From IMG/VR virus record IMGVR_UViG_3300044712_000978, positions 1 to 45,733 of that record: 45,733 nt of DNA; one strand, written 5' to 3'. This document shows positions 16,077 to 24,422 of this stretch, piece by piece. Position 1 is the stretch's first letter. Each line of letters begins with the position of its first letter. The stretch comes from a virus. The translations under genes and the position numbers were made by a program. Below the pieces are notes generated by a model. It was not told where the DNA came from and did not search any database. It saw only the letters and a list, made by a program, of their open reading frames with translations.

Positions 16077-17405
16077 CTAGAAGTGGACGGTGCCGACGAC
16101 GGTCATCTCGTTCACGGCCCCGGCCAGCGGCGCGGTGAAGGTCAGGCCCGGCAGCTCGCGGGACTGCTTCTGAGCGCTGGTGTAATCGGATGCCTTCGGG
16201 ATGGGCAGCTCGTAGTCCTCGGTGAGGACGCCGCGCGAGACCGCCGTGTCCAGGTCGGCCCGGATGATCGAGCAGACCGAAGCGATCCCCGCGTCGGTGT
16301 AGGGAATCTTCTTCGTCGTGACCAGGGCCGTGAAGAGATCCTGCTGCATGATGCTCTGGAGCCACGCGATGCCGACCATGACGTCGATCCACTGGCCGGA
16401 CCCGCCCGCGACCGTGCCCTTGCGGGTCAGCGACTGCCCGGCCACGGTGATGTAGTAGTTCGCATTCTTGCCCTCAAGGGCCGAGATCTGCGAATCGGTC
16501 AAGACGCTCGCGATCTGCCCGGTGAGCGTCTTGTTCGCCCAGTTCGAAGTGCCGGGCTCATCCGGGAGCATCTTCCCGAACCAGGCGGCCACGTTCGTCC
16601 CGAGGTTGGTGTTGTCGTCGTACATGACGAAGGTCCAGTTGTAGGCAGCGGCCTTCACCAGATAGGCGATGTCGGTAGTCGAAGCAGGGTCCAAGGCGTC
16701 GACGTCATCCGTGGGGATGCCGAAGAGGCGCTGGGAGCTCTGCGTCTCGATGAACGCGGCCACCTGCAGGAAGTCGTCGGAGGTCGCGGCGTCCCAGGCG
16801 AGCATGAGGCCGAACCAGTCCGTGTACCCGGCCGCCAGCAAGGCGGTCAAGGCGGTCACGGGGCCGTGCGCGGCGGTGATCGCGGTCTTGGTCAGGTTGG
16901 CCGTGACGACATCCGTGAAGGTCACGCCGGTCTTCGTCGCCGTGATGCGGATGCTCTGGTTGGGGGCCGAGCCCTGCAGCGCCACGGTCACGGGCAGGGC
17001 CAGCGCATCAATGGCCGCCTTCAGGTCGGTCGCCACGGTCGACTTGTCGGCGGGGGCCACCGCGTAGTTTTTCGTGGCCGCCTGCCCGTTGATCGTCACC
17101 GTGTAGTCCCCGGTCCCCAACGTCGCGGCGATCACGTCATCCACCTGCGCGGCGCTCGCGTCGATCTGCGAGATGAGCACCTTCTCGGGGCGGGGGTTGG
17201 CGGAGAAGTAGGCTTGCGCCAGGAGGTACTCCTTGTCGCCCGTCTGGAAGTCGGCGGCCACGGCCATGAGGCTCGTGTATTCGCGGGCCGTGTCCGAGGT
17301 GAAGCGGCCGGATTGCCCGACGATGTGCAGCGTCCCGAAGCCCTTCTGGGTGACGGTCGCGGCGCTGACCGCGATGCTCACGTTGATGATGTTCGAGATG
17401 TCCAT
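16077..17405 (-). CDS. Contractile tail sheath protein (DUF3383-like)
   Basis: A 442-residue protein beginning MDISNIINVSIAVSAATVTQ, with LHIVGQSGRF and a typical Ala/Thr-rich inserted domain (about 90-190), then GTSNWANKTLTGQIASVLTD and a C-terminal domain ending in PGLTFTAPLAGAVNEMTVVG. This is the DUF3383 sheath layout of AP22-like myophages. It forms the contracting outer tail. Its presence defines the phage as a myovirus. ATG at 17405 has a good AGGAG. Confidence 0.9.
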   Translation of the reverse strand: MDISNIINVSIAVSAATVTQKGFGTLHIVGQSGRFTSDTAREYTSLMAVAADFQTGDKEYLLAQAYFSANPRPEKVLISQIDASAAQVDDVIAATLGTGDYTVTINGQAATKNYAVAPADKSTVATDLKAAIDALALPVTVALQGSAPNQSIRITATKTGVTFTDVVTANLTKTAITAAHGPVTALTALLAAGYTDWFGLMLAWDAATSDDFLQVAAFIETQSSQRLFGIPTDDVDALDPASTTDIAYLVKAAAYNWTFVMYDDNTNLGTNVAAWFGKMLPDEPGTSNWANKTLTGQIASVLTDSQISALEGKNANYYITVAGQSLTRKGTVAGGSGQWIDVMVGIAWLQSIMQQDLFTALVTTKKIPYTDAGIASVCSIIRADLDTAVSRGVLTEDYELPIPKASDYTSAQKQSRELPGLTFTAPLAGAVNEMTVVGTVHF

Positions 17406-17408
17406 CGC

Positions 17409-18173
17409 TCACTCCTGAAAAGTGCCTTGCGGCGGAAGAACCTTGTCGATGCTGTAGGTCGGCAAGGCCGGGACGTTCGATGCGACGTTGAGCATGATGT
17501 CAAGCGCCACCCGGCGCTCGATCTTGGTGTTCAAGAGCTGGCTCAAATCGGTCGGGCTGAAGACTTCCCCGACCCCAACCCCCGAATCGAAAAGCTGGGA
17601 GACCACTACCTCGTCGTCCAGGGATGCCACCAAGTCGGCCATGTATTGGGAGGCGTCCACCACGGCCCCGTCCGGGCTCGGGGGATCGGTGTAGGCCTGG
17701 ATCGTCAGCCGGTAGCGCCGCATCCCGCCGAGCGATTCCCCGTTGTCCTGCGAATGATCGGTGCCGGGGACTTTCTCGGGGCCGAAAAGCGAAAGCGAGA
17801 CGAAGGGCTTCTCGGGCTTGTCGGAATTCTGATCCGTCCAGATCACCGCGACGTTGGCCCCAAGGATCAGCACCGCCCAATCATAGAGCGCGTCCTGAAG
17901 CGCGACGAACGTCGGCCCCGCAACCGGGGCGGCCGGGGTCGCCAAAGAGACCGGCCCTTCTCCCCCCACCCACCAGAAGTATGACGACGATGCTGCCAGG
18001 GCGTGATCGTTGTAGACCTGGGTTCCGGGCTGAACCGTGGCGATGACCGACGAGGCCCCGAATGACGAGGTGGTCCCCCGGCGAATCACCAGGGGGCCTT
18101 CCCCCTGCGTGTCGGTCCACCGAACCCGGGCGTCCTTGCTTCCGGTGGCCTGGACTTGCAGGGCCGAGGGCAT
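17409..18173 (-). CDS. Neck/tail-terminator protein with N-terminal Fn3-like domain
   Basis: A 254-residue protein with two parts. Residues ~1-80 look like a fibronectin-III/Ig-like beta sandwich (VQATGSKDARVRWTDTQGEG, then NDHALAASSSYFWWVGGE). From ~95 it matches a phage neck/terminator family (LIC_12616-like) through YDWAVLILGANVAVIWTDQN, RRYRLTIQAYTD and MADLVASLDDEVV. It likely caps the tail tube for joining to the head. The Fn3-like addition, if real, would decorate the neck. Confidence 0.65.
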   Translation of the reverse strand: MPSALQVQATGSKDARVRWTDTQGEGPLVIRRGTTSSFGASSVIATVQPGTQVYNDHALAASSSYFWWVGGEGPVSLATPAAPVAGPTFVALQDALYDWAVLILGANVAVIWTDQNSDKPEKPFVSLSLFGPEKVPGTDHSQDNGESLGGMRRYRLTIQAYTDPPSPDGAVVDASQYMADLVASLDDEVVVSQLFDSGVGVGEVFSPTDLSQLLNTKIERRVALDIMLNVASNVPALPTYSIDKVLPPQGTFQE

Positions 18174-18174
18174 C

Positions 18175-19452
18175 TTAGCCCTCCCACACCGTAGCGAGCG
18201 TGTTGCTCTGGTTCGCGGCCATCCACAAGTCGCCGATGGGCACCGACGAATCGTAGGTCATCATCTGGTTCTCGATGAGCCGCATCCCCTCGGTCGGGGC
18301 CACCGCCCCGAGCTGGGACTGCACGACGGTCACGACCACGGCCGAAGAAGTCACGCCAGCCTGCAGGGTCGTGACGGTCGGAACGCATTCGATCGGCCCG
18401 GCCCCGGGGGTGGTCCGAACCAGGGCCAGATTCACGTCGGCCCCGTCGTCGGCATCATCCAGCGTCTCGAGGCGCAGCGGGGTCGGGGTCGGATAGTAGG
18501 CCGTCAGGATGACCGGCATGTTCTCCATGTCGTTGATGAAGGTGATCGTGAAGCCCGCCACCAAGCTCGAGCCGGTCACGGTCACGTTGCCCGACTGGAT
18601 GGAGGGCAGGGCTTCAAGGGCGGCTTGGATCGTGCCCGCGCTCGCACCGAACGCCAGCTCCGAGGTCGCATTGCCCTCGTGGATGAGCTGGAAGGTGCCG
18701 CGCACCGGGGCCGGGGCAGCATAGAGCTTGTTGACCTCGCTCGCGATCTCAGAGGTCTTCGTCGCCGAGCTGGTCACTTCGAGCAGCTCGATCGGCTGGG
18801 CAGCCAAGGAGCCGCCGAAGGCCACCGAATAGGCCCGCGTCACCGGATCATAGGTCACGCTGGCGATCTGCCCCGCCCCGATCGAGGAGAGGGCTTCCAA
18901 GGCCGCCTTCAGCTCATCCCCGTCCGTGTCCCAGGGGAGGTCGGGGGTCGTCTGCCCGTCATAGGTGACGGTGAAGGTGCCCGCTTCGGGGGCGACCGAC
19001 CAGGAGATGTACTGCACCGCGCTTTGTTCCGTCGTCTCGTCGACCAGCGTGTTGCTGTCGATCGTCAAGGCTTCCTGGGGGATGTCGGCCAGCGTCCCGA
19101 TGAAAGTGAAGACGAAGCCCGCAGCGATGGTGCCGGTCACGACGACCTTGCCAGCCCCGAGGGCCGCGTCGACCTCGCCCTGCAGCGTGGCGGCCGAAAC
19201 CCCGGGGACGATGGTGCAAAGGGGCGTGGCCCCCTGCATGACGACCGCCGAGCCCGTGGTGGGGATGCGCGAGAAGGAGATGCTCTGGATCGAGGACTTC
19301 GCCGGGGTGAAATCACCGTCGAACTTGAACACCACCTCGCCGGGGCCGAGGTTCTGGATCTGCAGGAAGAGGCGCTGCGAATTGACCGGCAGCACCTGCG
19401 TCGAAGCACCGGAAAGGGTGACGTTGAACGGCTGCGGATTGACCTGGCTCAT
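18175..19452 (-). CDS. Virion protein built of tandem ~70-residue beta modules
   Basis: A 425-residue protein with at least two clear and one weaker copies of a module: GTFTVTYDGQTTPDLPWDTD...LKAALEALSSIGAGQIASVT, GTFQLIHEGNATSELAFGAS...IQAALEALPSIQSGNVTVTG, and an earlier diverged copy around VDAALGAGKVVVTGTIAAGF. I recall this GTF...QAALEALPSIG..NVTVTG pattern from phage and Planctomycete surface proteins. The N-terminal 60 residues (LFLQIQNLGPGEVVFKFDGD) look like a separate beta domain. A capsid or neck decoration role is likely from position. Confidence 0.6.
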   Translation of the reverse strand: MSQVNPQPFNVTLSGASTQVLPVNSQRLFLQIQNLGPGEVVFKFDGDFTPAKSSIQSISFSRIPTTGSAVVMQGATPLCTIVPGVSAATLQGEVDAALGAGKVVVTGTIAAGFVFTFIGTLADIPQEALTIDSNTLVDETTEQSAVQYISWSVAPEAGTFTVTYDGQTTPDLPWDTDGDELKAALEALSSIGAGQIASVTYDPVTRAYSVAFGGSLAAQPIELLEVTSSATKTSEIASEVNKLYAAPAPVRGTFQLIHEGNATSELAFGASAGTIQAALEALPSIQSGNVTVTGSSLVAGFTITFINDMENMPVILTAYYPTPTPLRLETLDDADDGADVNLALVRTTPGAGPIECVPTVTTLQAGVTSSAVVVTVVQSQLGAVAPTEGMRLIENQMMTYDSSVPIGDLWMAANQSNTLATVWEG

Positions 19453-19832
19453 GTTTCGCTCCTAGCTGCGGCCGTATCCGGCTCGATGCGCTCGGCATAG
19501 AACTTGTAGTGTCCGAGGGATGCGAGCTGGTTCCAGTCCTGGGTGGTCTGCACCTTGAAGAACTTCCCCTGCCACTGCACATGATCCCCGTCGAGGTGCT
19601 GCTTTTCGTCAGGCATTTGGAGCAGCGTCTCGGTGTAGATTCGAACGGTTTCGATGGTGCGCTTCCCTTCAGGTGCGAGAAGCATTTCGAGGCCTCGGAC
19701 GGGCTGAATGGAGGCCCTGAACTCCACGGGCTCGCCCAAGGCTCCGGCTTCCCTGCGTCCTTTTACAAGAACATCAGGGGAAGGCCGTCGGTAGGTCCAA
19801 GTGCTCGCGAACCGTTCAATCGCGCGATTCAT
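19449..19832 (-). CDS. Putative head-closure/head-tail joining protein
   Basis: A 127-residue protein in the neck region, beta-rich with LGEPVEFRASIQPVRGLEML, then KRTIETVRIYTETLL and GDHVQWQGKFFKVQTTQDWN. This resembles the pattern of head-closure proteins (SPP1 gp16 / lambda FII class). The family was not confirmed. It overlaps the decoration-like gene (ATGA) and the HK97 gp10-like gene (17 bases). Confidence 0.55.
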   Translation of the reverse strand: MNRAIERFASTWTYRRPSPDVLVKGRREAGALGEPVEFRASIQPVRGLEMLLAPEGKRTIETVRIYTETLLQMPDEKQHLDGDHVQWQGKFFKVQTTQDWNQLASLGHYKFYAERIEPDTAAARSET

Positions 19833-20367
19833 TGACCACCATGTAAGAGATGCTGTTCAAGAGCTGGCCGGTATTTCGGAGCGTCCCCTGGCCGAGGGCG
19901 GCCCCGATCTCAGCTTTCCGCTTCTTGCGGCCCTTCAGGCTTGCCGTCTTGGCCTCGATGGTCGACGGGGCGTTGGGCGGGGGGACATCGCTTCGGATGG
20001 TCTCCTGGATGTCCTTCTTGATCCGTTCCCCCATCCGGGCGAGGGCCTTGCCCACGGTCTGCTTGCCCGAGATGACAGCCTTCCGCTCCAGATCCCCTTC
20101 CTGATCCCAGGCCGCCCCCAGCTTGTCGATCGTTTGCCGGAGGAACGGCCGGGCAGGAATGAGCTTCTTTCCGTCAGCGCTGGTCGTCCCGAATTCGTTG
20201 AAGACCGCGATCTCGGCAACCGTCGCCTCTTCCCCTTCGTGCTTCTGCGAGGCCTTCGCGCCCGTGACGCCGACCTTGACGTAGGGCTTCTTCTTGAGCG
20301 CGTCGAACTCCTTCTGAATCCGTTTCCCGAAATCCGTGAAGGTGTCCTTCGTCACCGCGCCCATCAT
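19816..20367 (-). CDS. HK97 gp10-like neck/tail completion protein
   Basis: The start is chosen at the ATG at 20367 that overlaps the DUF4054 stop (ATGA); an ATG three bases later is equally possible. The ~183-residue product has EIAVFNEFGTTSADGKKLIP and ARPFLRQTID, the hallmark of HK97 gp10/neck1 proteins, followed by helices and a basic C-terminal region. It joins tail to head. Confidence 0.75.
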   Translation of the reverse strand: MMGAVTKDTFTDFGKRIQKEFDALKKKPYVKVGVTGAKASQKHEGEEATVAEIAVFNEFGTTSADGKKLIPARPFLRQTIDKLGAAWDQEGDLERKAVISGKQTVGKALARMGERIKKDIQETIRSDVPPPNAPSTIEAKTASLKGRKKRKAEIGAALGQGTLRNTGQLLNSISYMVVNESRD

Positions 20368-20792
20368 GCCCCCCAGGTGTATCCGTTCCCGGGCGGCCGG
20401 TCGGGCCACGTCGGCTGGAGCCCACCGAAGGGCTGCGGGAGGATGGCCCCCGACATGCCATCGGTCACGATCGGGATGCTCAGCATCCTGGCCAGCTCAA
20501 GGAACCGCTGGCCGTAGCTCGTCATGTGCATCGCGGTTGTCGTGGGAAGGGCGGCGTATCCGACCGAAACGTCCCCGACCCTTTCCGAGGTCACCGGCCC
20601 CCCGCCCTTCGTCATTCCCAGGGCGATGTTGTGGGCGATGACCAGCGCGAGCGCATACTGCCCGGAATCCCCGAACTTCGCCTCGCTGACGTAGACACGA
20701 CAGGGGGCGTTCAAGGCGTCCACCGTCGCGGCTGGAGTGCTTGCCAGCTCGGGGAAGACGCTGTTGAAGTATGCGCTCGAGACGGTCAGCAC
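20364..20792 (-). CDS. DUF4054 head-tail connector protein
   Basis: A 142-residue protein with a GTG start at 20792 and AGGAG upstream. YALALVIAHNIALGMTKGGG, with SERVGDVSVGYA and YGQRFLELARML, is the DUF4054 signature found next to the capsid gene in this group of myophages. It works as an adaptor between portal and tail. Confidence 0.8.
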   Translation of the reverse strand: MLTVSSAYFNSVFPELASTPAATVDALNAPCRVYVSEAKFGDSGQYALALVIAHNIALGMTKGGGPVTSERVGDVSVGYAALPTTTAMHMTSYGQRFLELARMLSIPIVTDGMSGAILPQPFGGLQPTWPDRPPGNGYTWGA

Positions 20793-20795
20793 GTC

Positions 20796-21281
20796 CTACT
20801 CCTGCTTGTCCTTGGCCTCGCGCTTCAGGCTGGCCTCGAGGGCTTCGAGAACCTTGCCGCGCTTCTTGGATTCCTTCTCGGCCTGCAGCCACGCCTCGAG
20901 CTGCTCGACGTCATGGCAGCCTTCGGCGAACTCCACGGCGTCATTGACGCCCATCTCGCCGAGATCCTCCGGGAGGCTCTTCGCGGGCTTGGCGGCTTCC
21001 TTGCCCTTGTCACCGGCCATAGCGTTGGTGACGACGATGAGATCCCCGTTCGAGATGTGGGCCTGCACGATCGGGCCGCTCTTGACGGCATCCCAGAGCT
21101 TGTCGGGGTAGAAGCCCAGGCCCTGCTTCAGCTCGAGGCTGGCGGGGGCCGCGACCATCTCCTTGATCTGTTCCGGGGTGAGCCTGCTGTTGGGGTCGGT
21201 GAGCTGGCTGTTGAGGCCGCCAAGCGAGTTGACCGGGTGCAGGTAAAGCGAACGGCTGGGTTTCCAGTTGAGCCAGGGCAT
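20796..21281 (-). CDS. Hypothetical acidic/charged structural protein
   Basis: The 161-residue frame from ATG 21281 (GGAG six bases upstream) is preferred over the longer open frame. It begins MPWLNWKPSRSLYLHPVNSL, has mixed charged segments and ends in a long Lys/Glu helix (about 125-161). It lies between the capsid and connector genes, so it is a late virion or assembly protein. The family was not recognised. Confidence 0.6.
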   Translation of the reverse strand: MPWLNWKPSRSLYLHPVNSLGGLNSQLTDPNSRLTPEQIKEMVAAPASLELKQGLGFYPDKLWDAVKSGPIVQAHISNGDLIVVTNAMAGDKGKEAAKPAKSLPEDLGEMGVNDAVEFAEGCHDVEQLEAWLQAEKESKKRGKVLEALEASLKREAKDKQE

Positions 21282-21305
21282 GATTGTCTCCAGGGCGAAA
21301 GGGTG

Positions 21306-21331
21306 AGGGGGAGGGCGGGTGCCCTCCCCCT
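21306..21331 (-). terminator. Strong hairpin after the capsid gene
   Basis: A perfect 10-bp stem (21307-21316 with 21321-21330) with a four-base loop lies 16 bases after the capsid stop and continues one A-T pair outward. There is no T-run. It may be a partial terminator or an mRNA 3'-end stabiliser that raises capsid expression over downstream genes. Confidence 0.6.
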
Positions 21332-21346
21332 TTCGTTCAGCTTGCC

Positions 21347-22351
21347 TTAGAGGCCATCCGCGAAGATGACGCTCTTGGGCTTGTAGATGACCACGCCGCC
21401 GAAGCGGCTCTCGAGGGCCACCTTGTACTCCAGGTTCTCCTTCTCCGGCTCGTACTGCGTGGGGGCCATCGGCCGGATCATCTCGAGCTTCATCGGGTTC
21501 CGCTCGTAGCAGATCATGCGGTCCGAGCCCAGCGCCCCGATGCCCGCCAGCTTCGGCAGGCTCTCGACGTCCTTGATGTAGGGGTTGGTCTCGAGGAAGT
21601 ACTTCAGGACCGTCATGTTGCTGTCGCGGCCGATGCGCTTCGTCGACGCGATCTGGTAGGCGTTGGTGGGCAGGAGGATCGTGTCGGGGATCTCGACCTC
21701 CTTCGACGTGGTGACGATGGTGCGGGGCAGCAGGTTGAGGTCGTCCAGGATCTGGTCGGCGGTCTTGGTGGCCCACTGCGTCAGGCCACCGGCACCAACG
21801 GCCGGGAGGACGGCTTCGCCCATCACGCTGTTGTTCAGGAAGCCGAACAAGCCATCCTCGGCCGAACCGAAGAAGGCCAGGTCGTCCTCCAGCCGCAGGA
21901 TCGCCTCGACGGCCGTCATGGCGCGGCGCTGGTCGAGAGGGAAGCCCGTGTACTGGGCGTTGCGGATCTCGTTCATGTTGTAGCCGAACGAGTCGCCCAG
22001 GGACACGATGGGGTTGTTGATGAACTCGGCACCGAGCACGTCGACGCGGGGCAGGTCCTTCGCGTAGTCGCGGATGACCTTCGCGCGGCCCGTCTTGTCG
22101 AACTGCCGCCAGGTCCAGTACTCGGCACCCGGCCGGACTTCGGTGCTCACCGGCAGGAGCAGCGAAGCCTTGAGCTTCGCGTACTCGATGTCGATGACCT
22201 GCGTCTTGATGTGCTCGAGCTGGCGCAGGAAGAAGGTGCTCTCGGCGGCGTCCAGGAAAGGACGGTTCGCCTTGTTGGCGAGGCCCGGCACCAGGCCGAC
22301 CTGACGGCCGCCGAAGTGTCCCAGGCCCTTGTTGATGAGGAGGTTGGACAT
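21347..22351 (-). CDS. Major capsid protein (DUF2184-like, HK97 fold)
   Basis: A 334-residue protein in the DUF2184 capsid family, with FLDAAESTFFLRQLEHIKTQ, YWTWRQFDKTGRAKVIRDYA and a C-terminus with MAPTQYEPEKENLEYKVALE and GGVVIYKPKS. It follows the protease/scaffold and cement protein genes. ATG at 22351 has GGAG. It forms the icosahedral shell. Confidence 0.88.
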   Translation of the reverse strand: MSNLLINKGLGHFGGRQVGLVPGLANKANRPFLDAAESTFFLRQLEHIKTQVIDIEYAKLKASLLLPVSTEVRPGAEYWTWRQFDKTGRAKVIRDYAKDLPRVDVLGAEFINNPIVSLGDSFGYNMNEIRNAQYTGFPLDQRRAMTAVEAILRLEDDLAFFGSAEDGLFGFLNNSVMGEAVLPAVGAGGLTQWATKTADQILDDLNLLPRTIVTTSKEVEIPDTILLPTNAYQIASTKRIGRDSNMTVLKYFLETNPYIKDVESLPKLAGIGALGSDRMICYERNPMKLEMIRPMAPTQYEPEKENLEYKVALESRFGGVVIYKPKSVIFADGL

Positions 22352-22376
22352 CGTTTTCTCCGAGAAGGAGGGCCGC

Positions 22377-22928
22377 TTACTGGCCCAGGAAGTTGAACTC
22401 GACCAGGGCGGGCTGGGAGGGCGAGGCCTGCGAGCTGCCCCACTTCATGTTCGGGACCAGCACGGCGTTGCCGCCGTCGTTGTCGGCCCGCAGGGCACCG
22501 AGCTGGACGAGGGGGCTGTTCGCCACGACGCGGCAGTAGACCGCGCCGCCCTTGACCACCGCCGTCTCCGGGGCCACATAGGCGCGGCCCTGCTTCTGGA
22601 TGTTGACGGGGATCTTCGGGGCGTAGCTCGGGGGGTAGCCGTCGCGGCGCGTCTCCATCGCCCCGGTGCGGACGACGATGCCAGCGATGATCGCGAGGTC
22701 GCCCTCGGCGGCGGGCAGCTTGACGTGGTTGTCGCCGCTCGGCACGTCGCGGCTGACGAGCACGCCGAAGGGCAGGTAGACGGTCTCGTTGATGCCCGTG
22801 ATGAAGTCCTGGGCCTGCGAGCCGTCACCGGGGGTTCCCGGCCAGGGCAGGGCGAAGTTGTAGTCGTAGGTCGCCTGCGCCGTCATGCCCGGGAAGGGGT
22901 TCTGGTAGAACGGGTGGGGGAGGTTCAT
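22377..22928 (-). CDS. Capsid cement/decoration-like protein
   Basis: A 183-residue beta-rich protein encoded between the protease and the major capsid. Segments such as TVYLPFGVLVSRDVPSGDNH, then VKLPAAEGDLAIIAGIVVRT and KGGAVYCRVVANSPLVQLGA match the pattern of structural cement proteins (DUF2190/Gp24-like). It likely stabilises the shell. ATG 22928 has AGGAG. Confidence 0.7.
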   Translation of the reverse strand: MNLPHPFYQNPFPGMTAQATYDYNFALPWPGTPGDGSQAQDFITGINETVYLPFGVLVSRDVPSGDNHVKLPAAEGDLAIIAGIVVRTGAMETRRDGYPPSYAPKIPVNIQKQGRAYVAPETAVVKGGAVYCRVVANSPLVQLGALRADNDGGNAVLVPNMKWGSSQASPSQPALVEFNFLGQ

Positions 22929-22954
22929 GTTCTTCTCCTAGCGGATGGAAGGGG

Positions 22955-23734
22955 TTAGGACTTGTGGGCGGAAAGGGGCTTCTTCTCCCAGGGCTTCGCA
23001 GCCTGGGGGGTTCCGGCCGAACCCTGCCCGTCCTGCACGGGCATCAGCATCCGGCCGAGCACTTCGCCCACGTTGGAGGGCTTGTTCGAGAGGGCGATGG
23101 CCTCGAACATGCCGTCGATGAAAGCACCGCTCTTGCCGGTCATGTCCAGCTTCGGGTTGAGGGCCAGGACGACGGCCTTCTTGACCTCGGCTTCGGGCAG
23201 CGAGAGCAGCTTGTCGGCTTCGGCCGAATCCATGATCTCGTAGGCCACGGCCACGACCTCGGCCCGCTTCTTGAAGGCCTCGCCCGCCTTGACGGGATCG
23301 ATCGAGTCCATGTTGGACTTGCGGGTCTGGCGGAAAAGCTGGTTGCGCTGGCCCTTGAGGGTGTCGAGCTTCTCGGCGATCTTGCGGAGCAGCGGGCTCT
23401 TGCTCTTCAGGCTGTCCGCGTAGATGTGGTCCTTGTGGCCCATGTCCTTGTTGGCCTTGTCGTCGCCGTGCTCGGCGGCCTCTTCCTTGGCCCACTTCTC
23501 GAGGTCGATGTCATCGTCGTCCTCGGCCAGCTTCTCGAGCTCCTCCTCTTCGCCCTCCTCGCCCTCTTCGCCGTCGCGGGTCTTCTTCGCGTTGGCCTCG
23601 AGCTTGTCGAGCTTGCCCTTCAGCTCGTCCATCTCCTGCTGGTGCTGAGTGGTGAGGCCGTCGAGATGCCCTTTCAGAGCATCGCCCAGCTCGCTCGGCA
23701 CCTCGTATTCCTTGTCGCCCAGCTTGATCTTCAT
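22955..23734 (-). CDS. Possible separate scaffold protein from internal start
   Basis: Inside the protease gene, Met196 (ATG 23734) is preceded nine bases upstream by AAGGAG, a much better site than the gene's own start. It falls exactly at the boundary between protease and scaffold domains. Translation there would give a 259-residue free scaffold (MKIKLGDKEYEVPSELGDAL...), as with lambda C/Nu3. The start is seen; the use is inferred. Confidence 0.6.
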   Translation of the reverse strand: MKIKLGDKEYEVPSELGDALKGHLDGLTTQHQQEMDELKGKLDKLEANAKKTRDGEEGEEGEEEELEKLAEDDDDIDLEKWAKEEAAEHGDDKANKDMGHKDHIYADSLKSKSPLLRKIAEKLDTLKGQRNQLFRQTRKSNMDSIDPVKAGEAFKKRAEVVAVAYEIMDSAEADKLLSLPEAEVKKAVVLALNPKLDMTGKSGAFIDGMFEAIALSNKPSNVGEVLGRMLMPVQDGQGSAGTPQAAKPWEKKPLSAHKS

Positions 23735-24319
23735 GGTGGATTTCTCCTTGCGGGGGGTGATGGCGCTGTCCATCAGCACCTTGACTTCGGGGCCGCCTCG
23801 CCCCGCTTCCAGGTTCACCGCCAAATGGTTGTGGCGGATGTTGACTTGCTGGAAATCATACTCGCCGAATTGGGGGTGAACGCCGCCCCCGGGGATGATG
23901 TCGGCCAGGTAGCCGCAGCTCACTTCGATCGCCCCGGACTCGATGCCGTCAATGGTCGGGGCGTTGAAGACCGAGATGCCGGTCTGGAGGAAGTCGCCGC
24001 TTCGGGCCACCTGCTGCGTCGTGCTGCCGACCATGTATTTCTTCGCCGTCTCGGCCGTGAGAAGCTCGGGGGGGTGCTGATCGGTGAGCGGCTTGCCCTT
24101 CAGGGTCTCCATGCTCGCCGGATCGAACACGTCATCCGGCAAGCGAAGGACCCGGACCATCTTGCCGGGCTCCTGCCCAAACTGCGCCCCGTCGTACATC
24201 ATCACGCCGACCCGCGTTGCGTTCACGACAGCGGTCAAAAAGCCCTCAGGGCTTCGCTGGGGCTTCGCCGCCAGGGGAGCGTTGTCGAAAACAAGCACCG
24301 ATGTCATGGGCGTCTTCAT
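22955..24319 (-). CDS. Prohead protease (DUF2213) fused to scaffold domain
   Basis: A 454-residue protein. Residues 1-190 form a DUF2213 protease: QHPPELLT (His82 region), IEVSCGY (Ser134) and HNHLAVNLEAGRGGP (His163/165) fit the His-Ser-His pattern of prohead proteases. Residues 196-454 are acidic and coiled, with a poly-Glu stretch near 246-275, typical of a scaffolding domain. It matures the procapsid. A TTGACA/TAAAAC promoter places +1 on the A of this ATG, so the mRNA may be leaderless. There is no ribosome-binding site; ATG at 24307 is an alternative start. Confidence 0.85.
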   Translation of the reverse strand: MKTPMTSVLVFDNAPLAAKPQRSPEGFLTAVVNATRVGVMMYDGAQFGQEPGKMVRVLRLPDDVFDPASMETLKGKPLTDQHPPELLTAETAKKYMVGSTTQQVARSGDFLQTGISVFNAPTIDGIESGAIEVSCGYLADIIPGGGVHPQFGEYDFQQVNIRHNHLAVNLEAGRGGPEVKVLMDSAITPRKEKSTMKIKLGDKEYEVPSELGDALKGHLDGLTTQHQQEMDELKGKLDKLEANAKKTRDGEEGEEGEEEELEKLAEDDDDIDLEKWAKEEAAEHGDDKANKDMGHKDHIYADSLKSKSPLLRKIAEKLDTLKGQRNQLFRQTRKSNMDSIDPVKAGEAFKKRAEVVAVAYEIMDSAEADKLLSLPEAEVKKAVVLALNPKLDMTGKSGAFIDGMFEAIALSNKPSNVGEVLGRMLMPVQDGQGSAGTPQAAKPWEKKPLSAHKS

Positions 24320-24325
24320 GGGCGC

Positions 24326-24354
24326 GTTTTAGACCCGGGCCGGGGTGCTGTCAA
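24326..24354 (-). promoter_or_regulatory. Sigma70-type promoter for the head operon
   Basis: On the minus strand TTGACA (24354-24349), a 17-base spacer and TAAAAC (24331-24326). The expected start of transcription is 24319, the first base of the protease ATG, giving a leaderless mRNA. It lies directly after a rho-independent terminator, which supports a real transcription unit boundary. Confidence 0.78.
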
Positions 24355-24374
24355 AAGAATTTTTCACTGGGCAC

Positions 24375-24404
24375 AAAAAAAGGCCGCCCGGTGAGGGGCG
24401 GCCT
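24375..24404 (-). terminator. Rho-independent terminator between packaging and head genes
   Basis: On the minus strand an 8-bp GC stem AGGCCGCC/GGCGGCCT (24404-24397 with 24388-24381) with an 8-base loop is followed by a run of seven T (24381-24375). It ends the transcript from the terminase/portal side just before the promoter at 24326-24354. Confidence 0.9.
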
Positions 24405-24422
24405 GAGGGGTCTTCCGGGGGC

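Noticed and set aside
21284-22396. Long plus-strand open frames opposite late genes (for example 370 residues here, 633 at 16083-17984)
   Set aside because: Arg/Gly/Asp-rich mirror images of GC-rich minus-strand genes with known families and ribosome sites; no plus-strand start signals.
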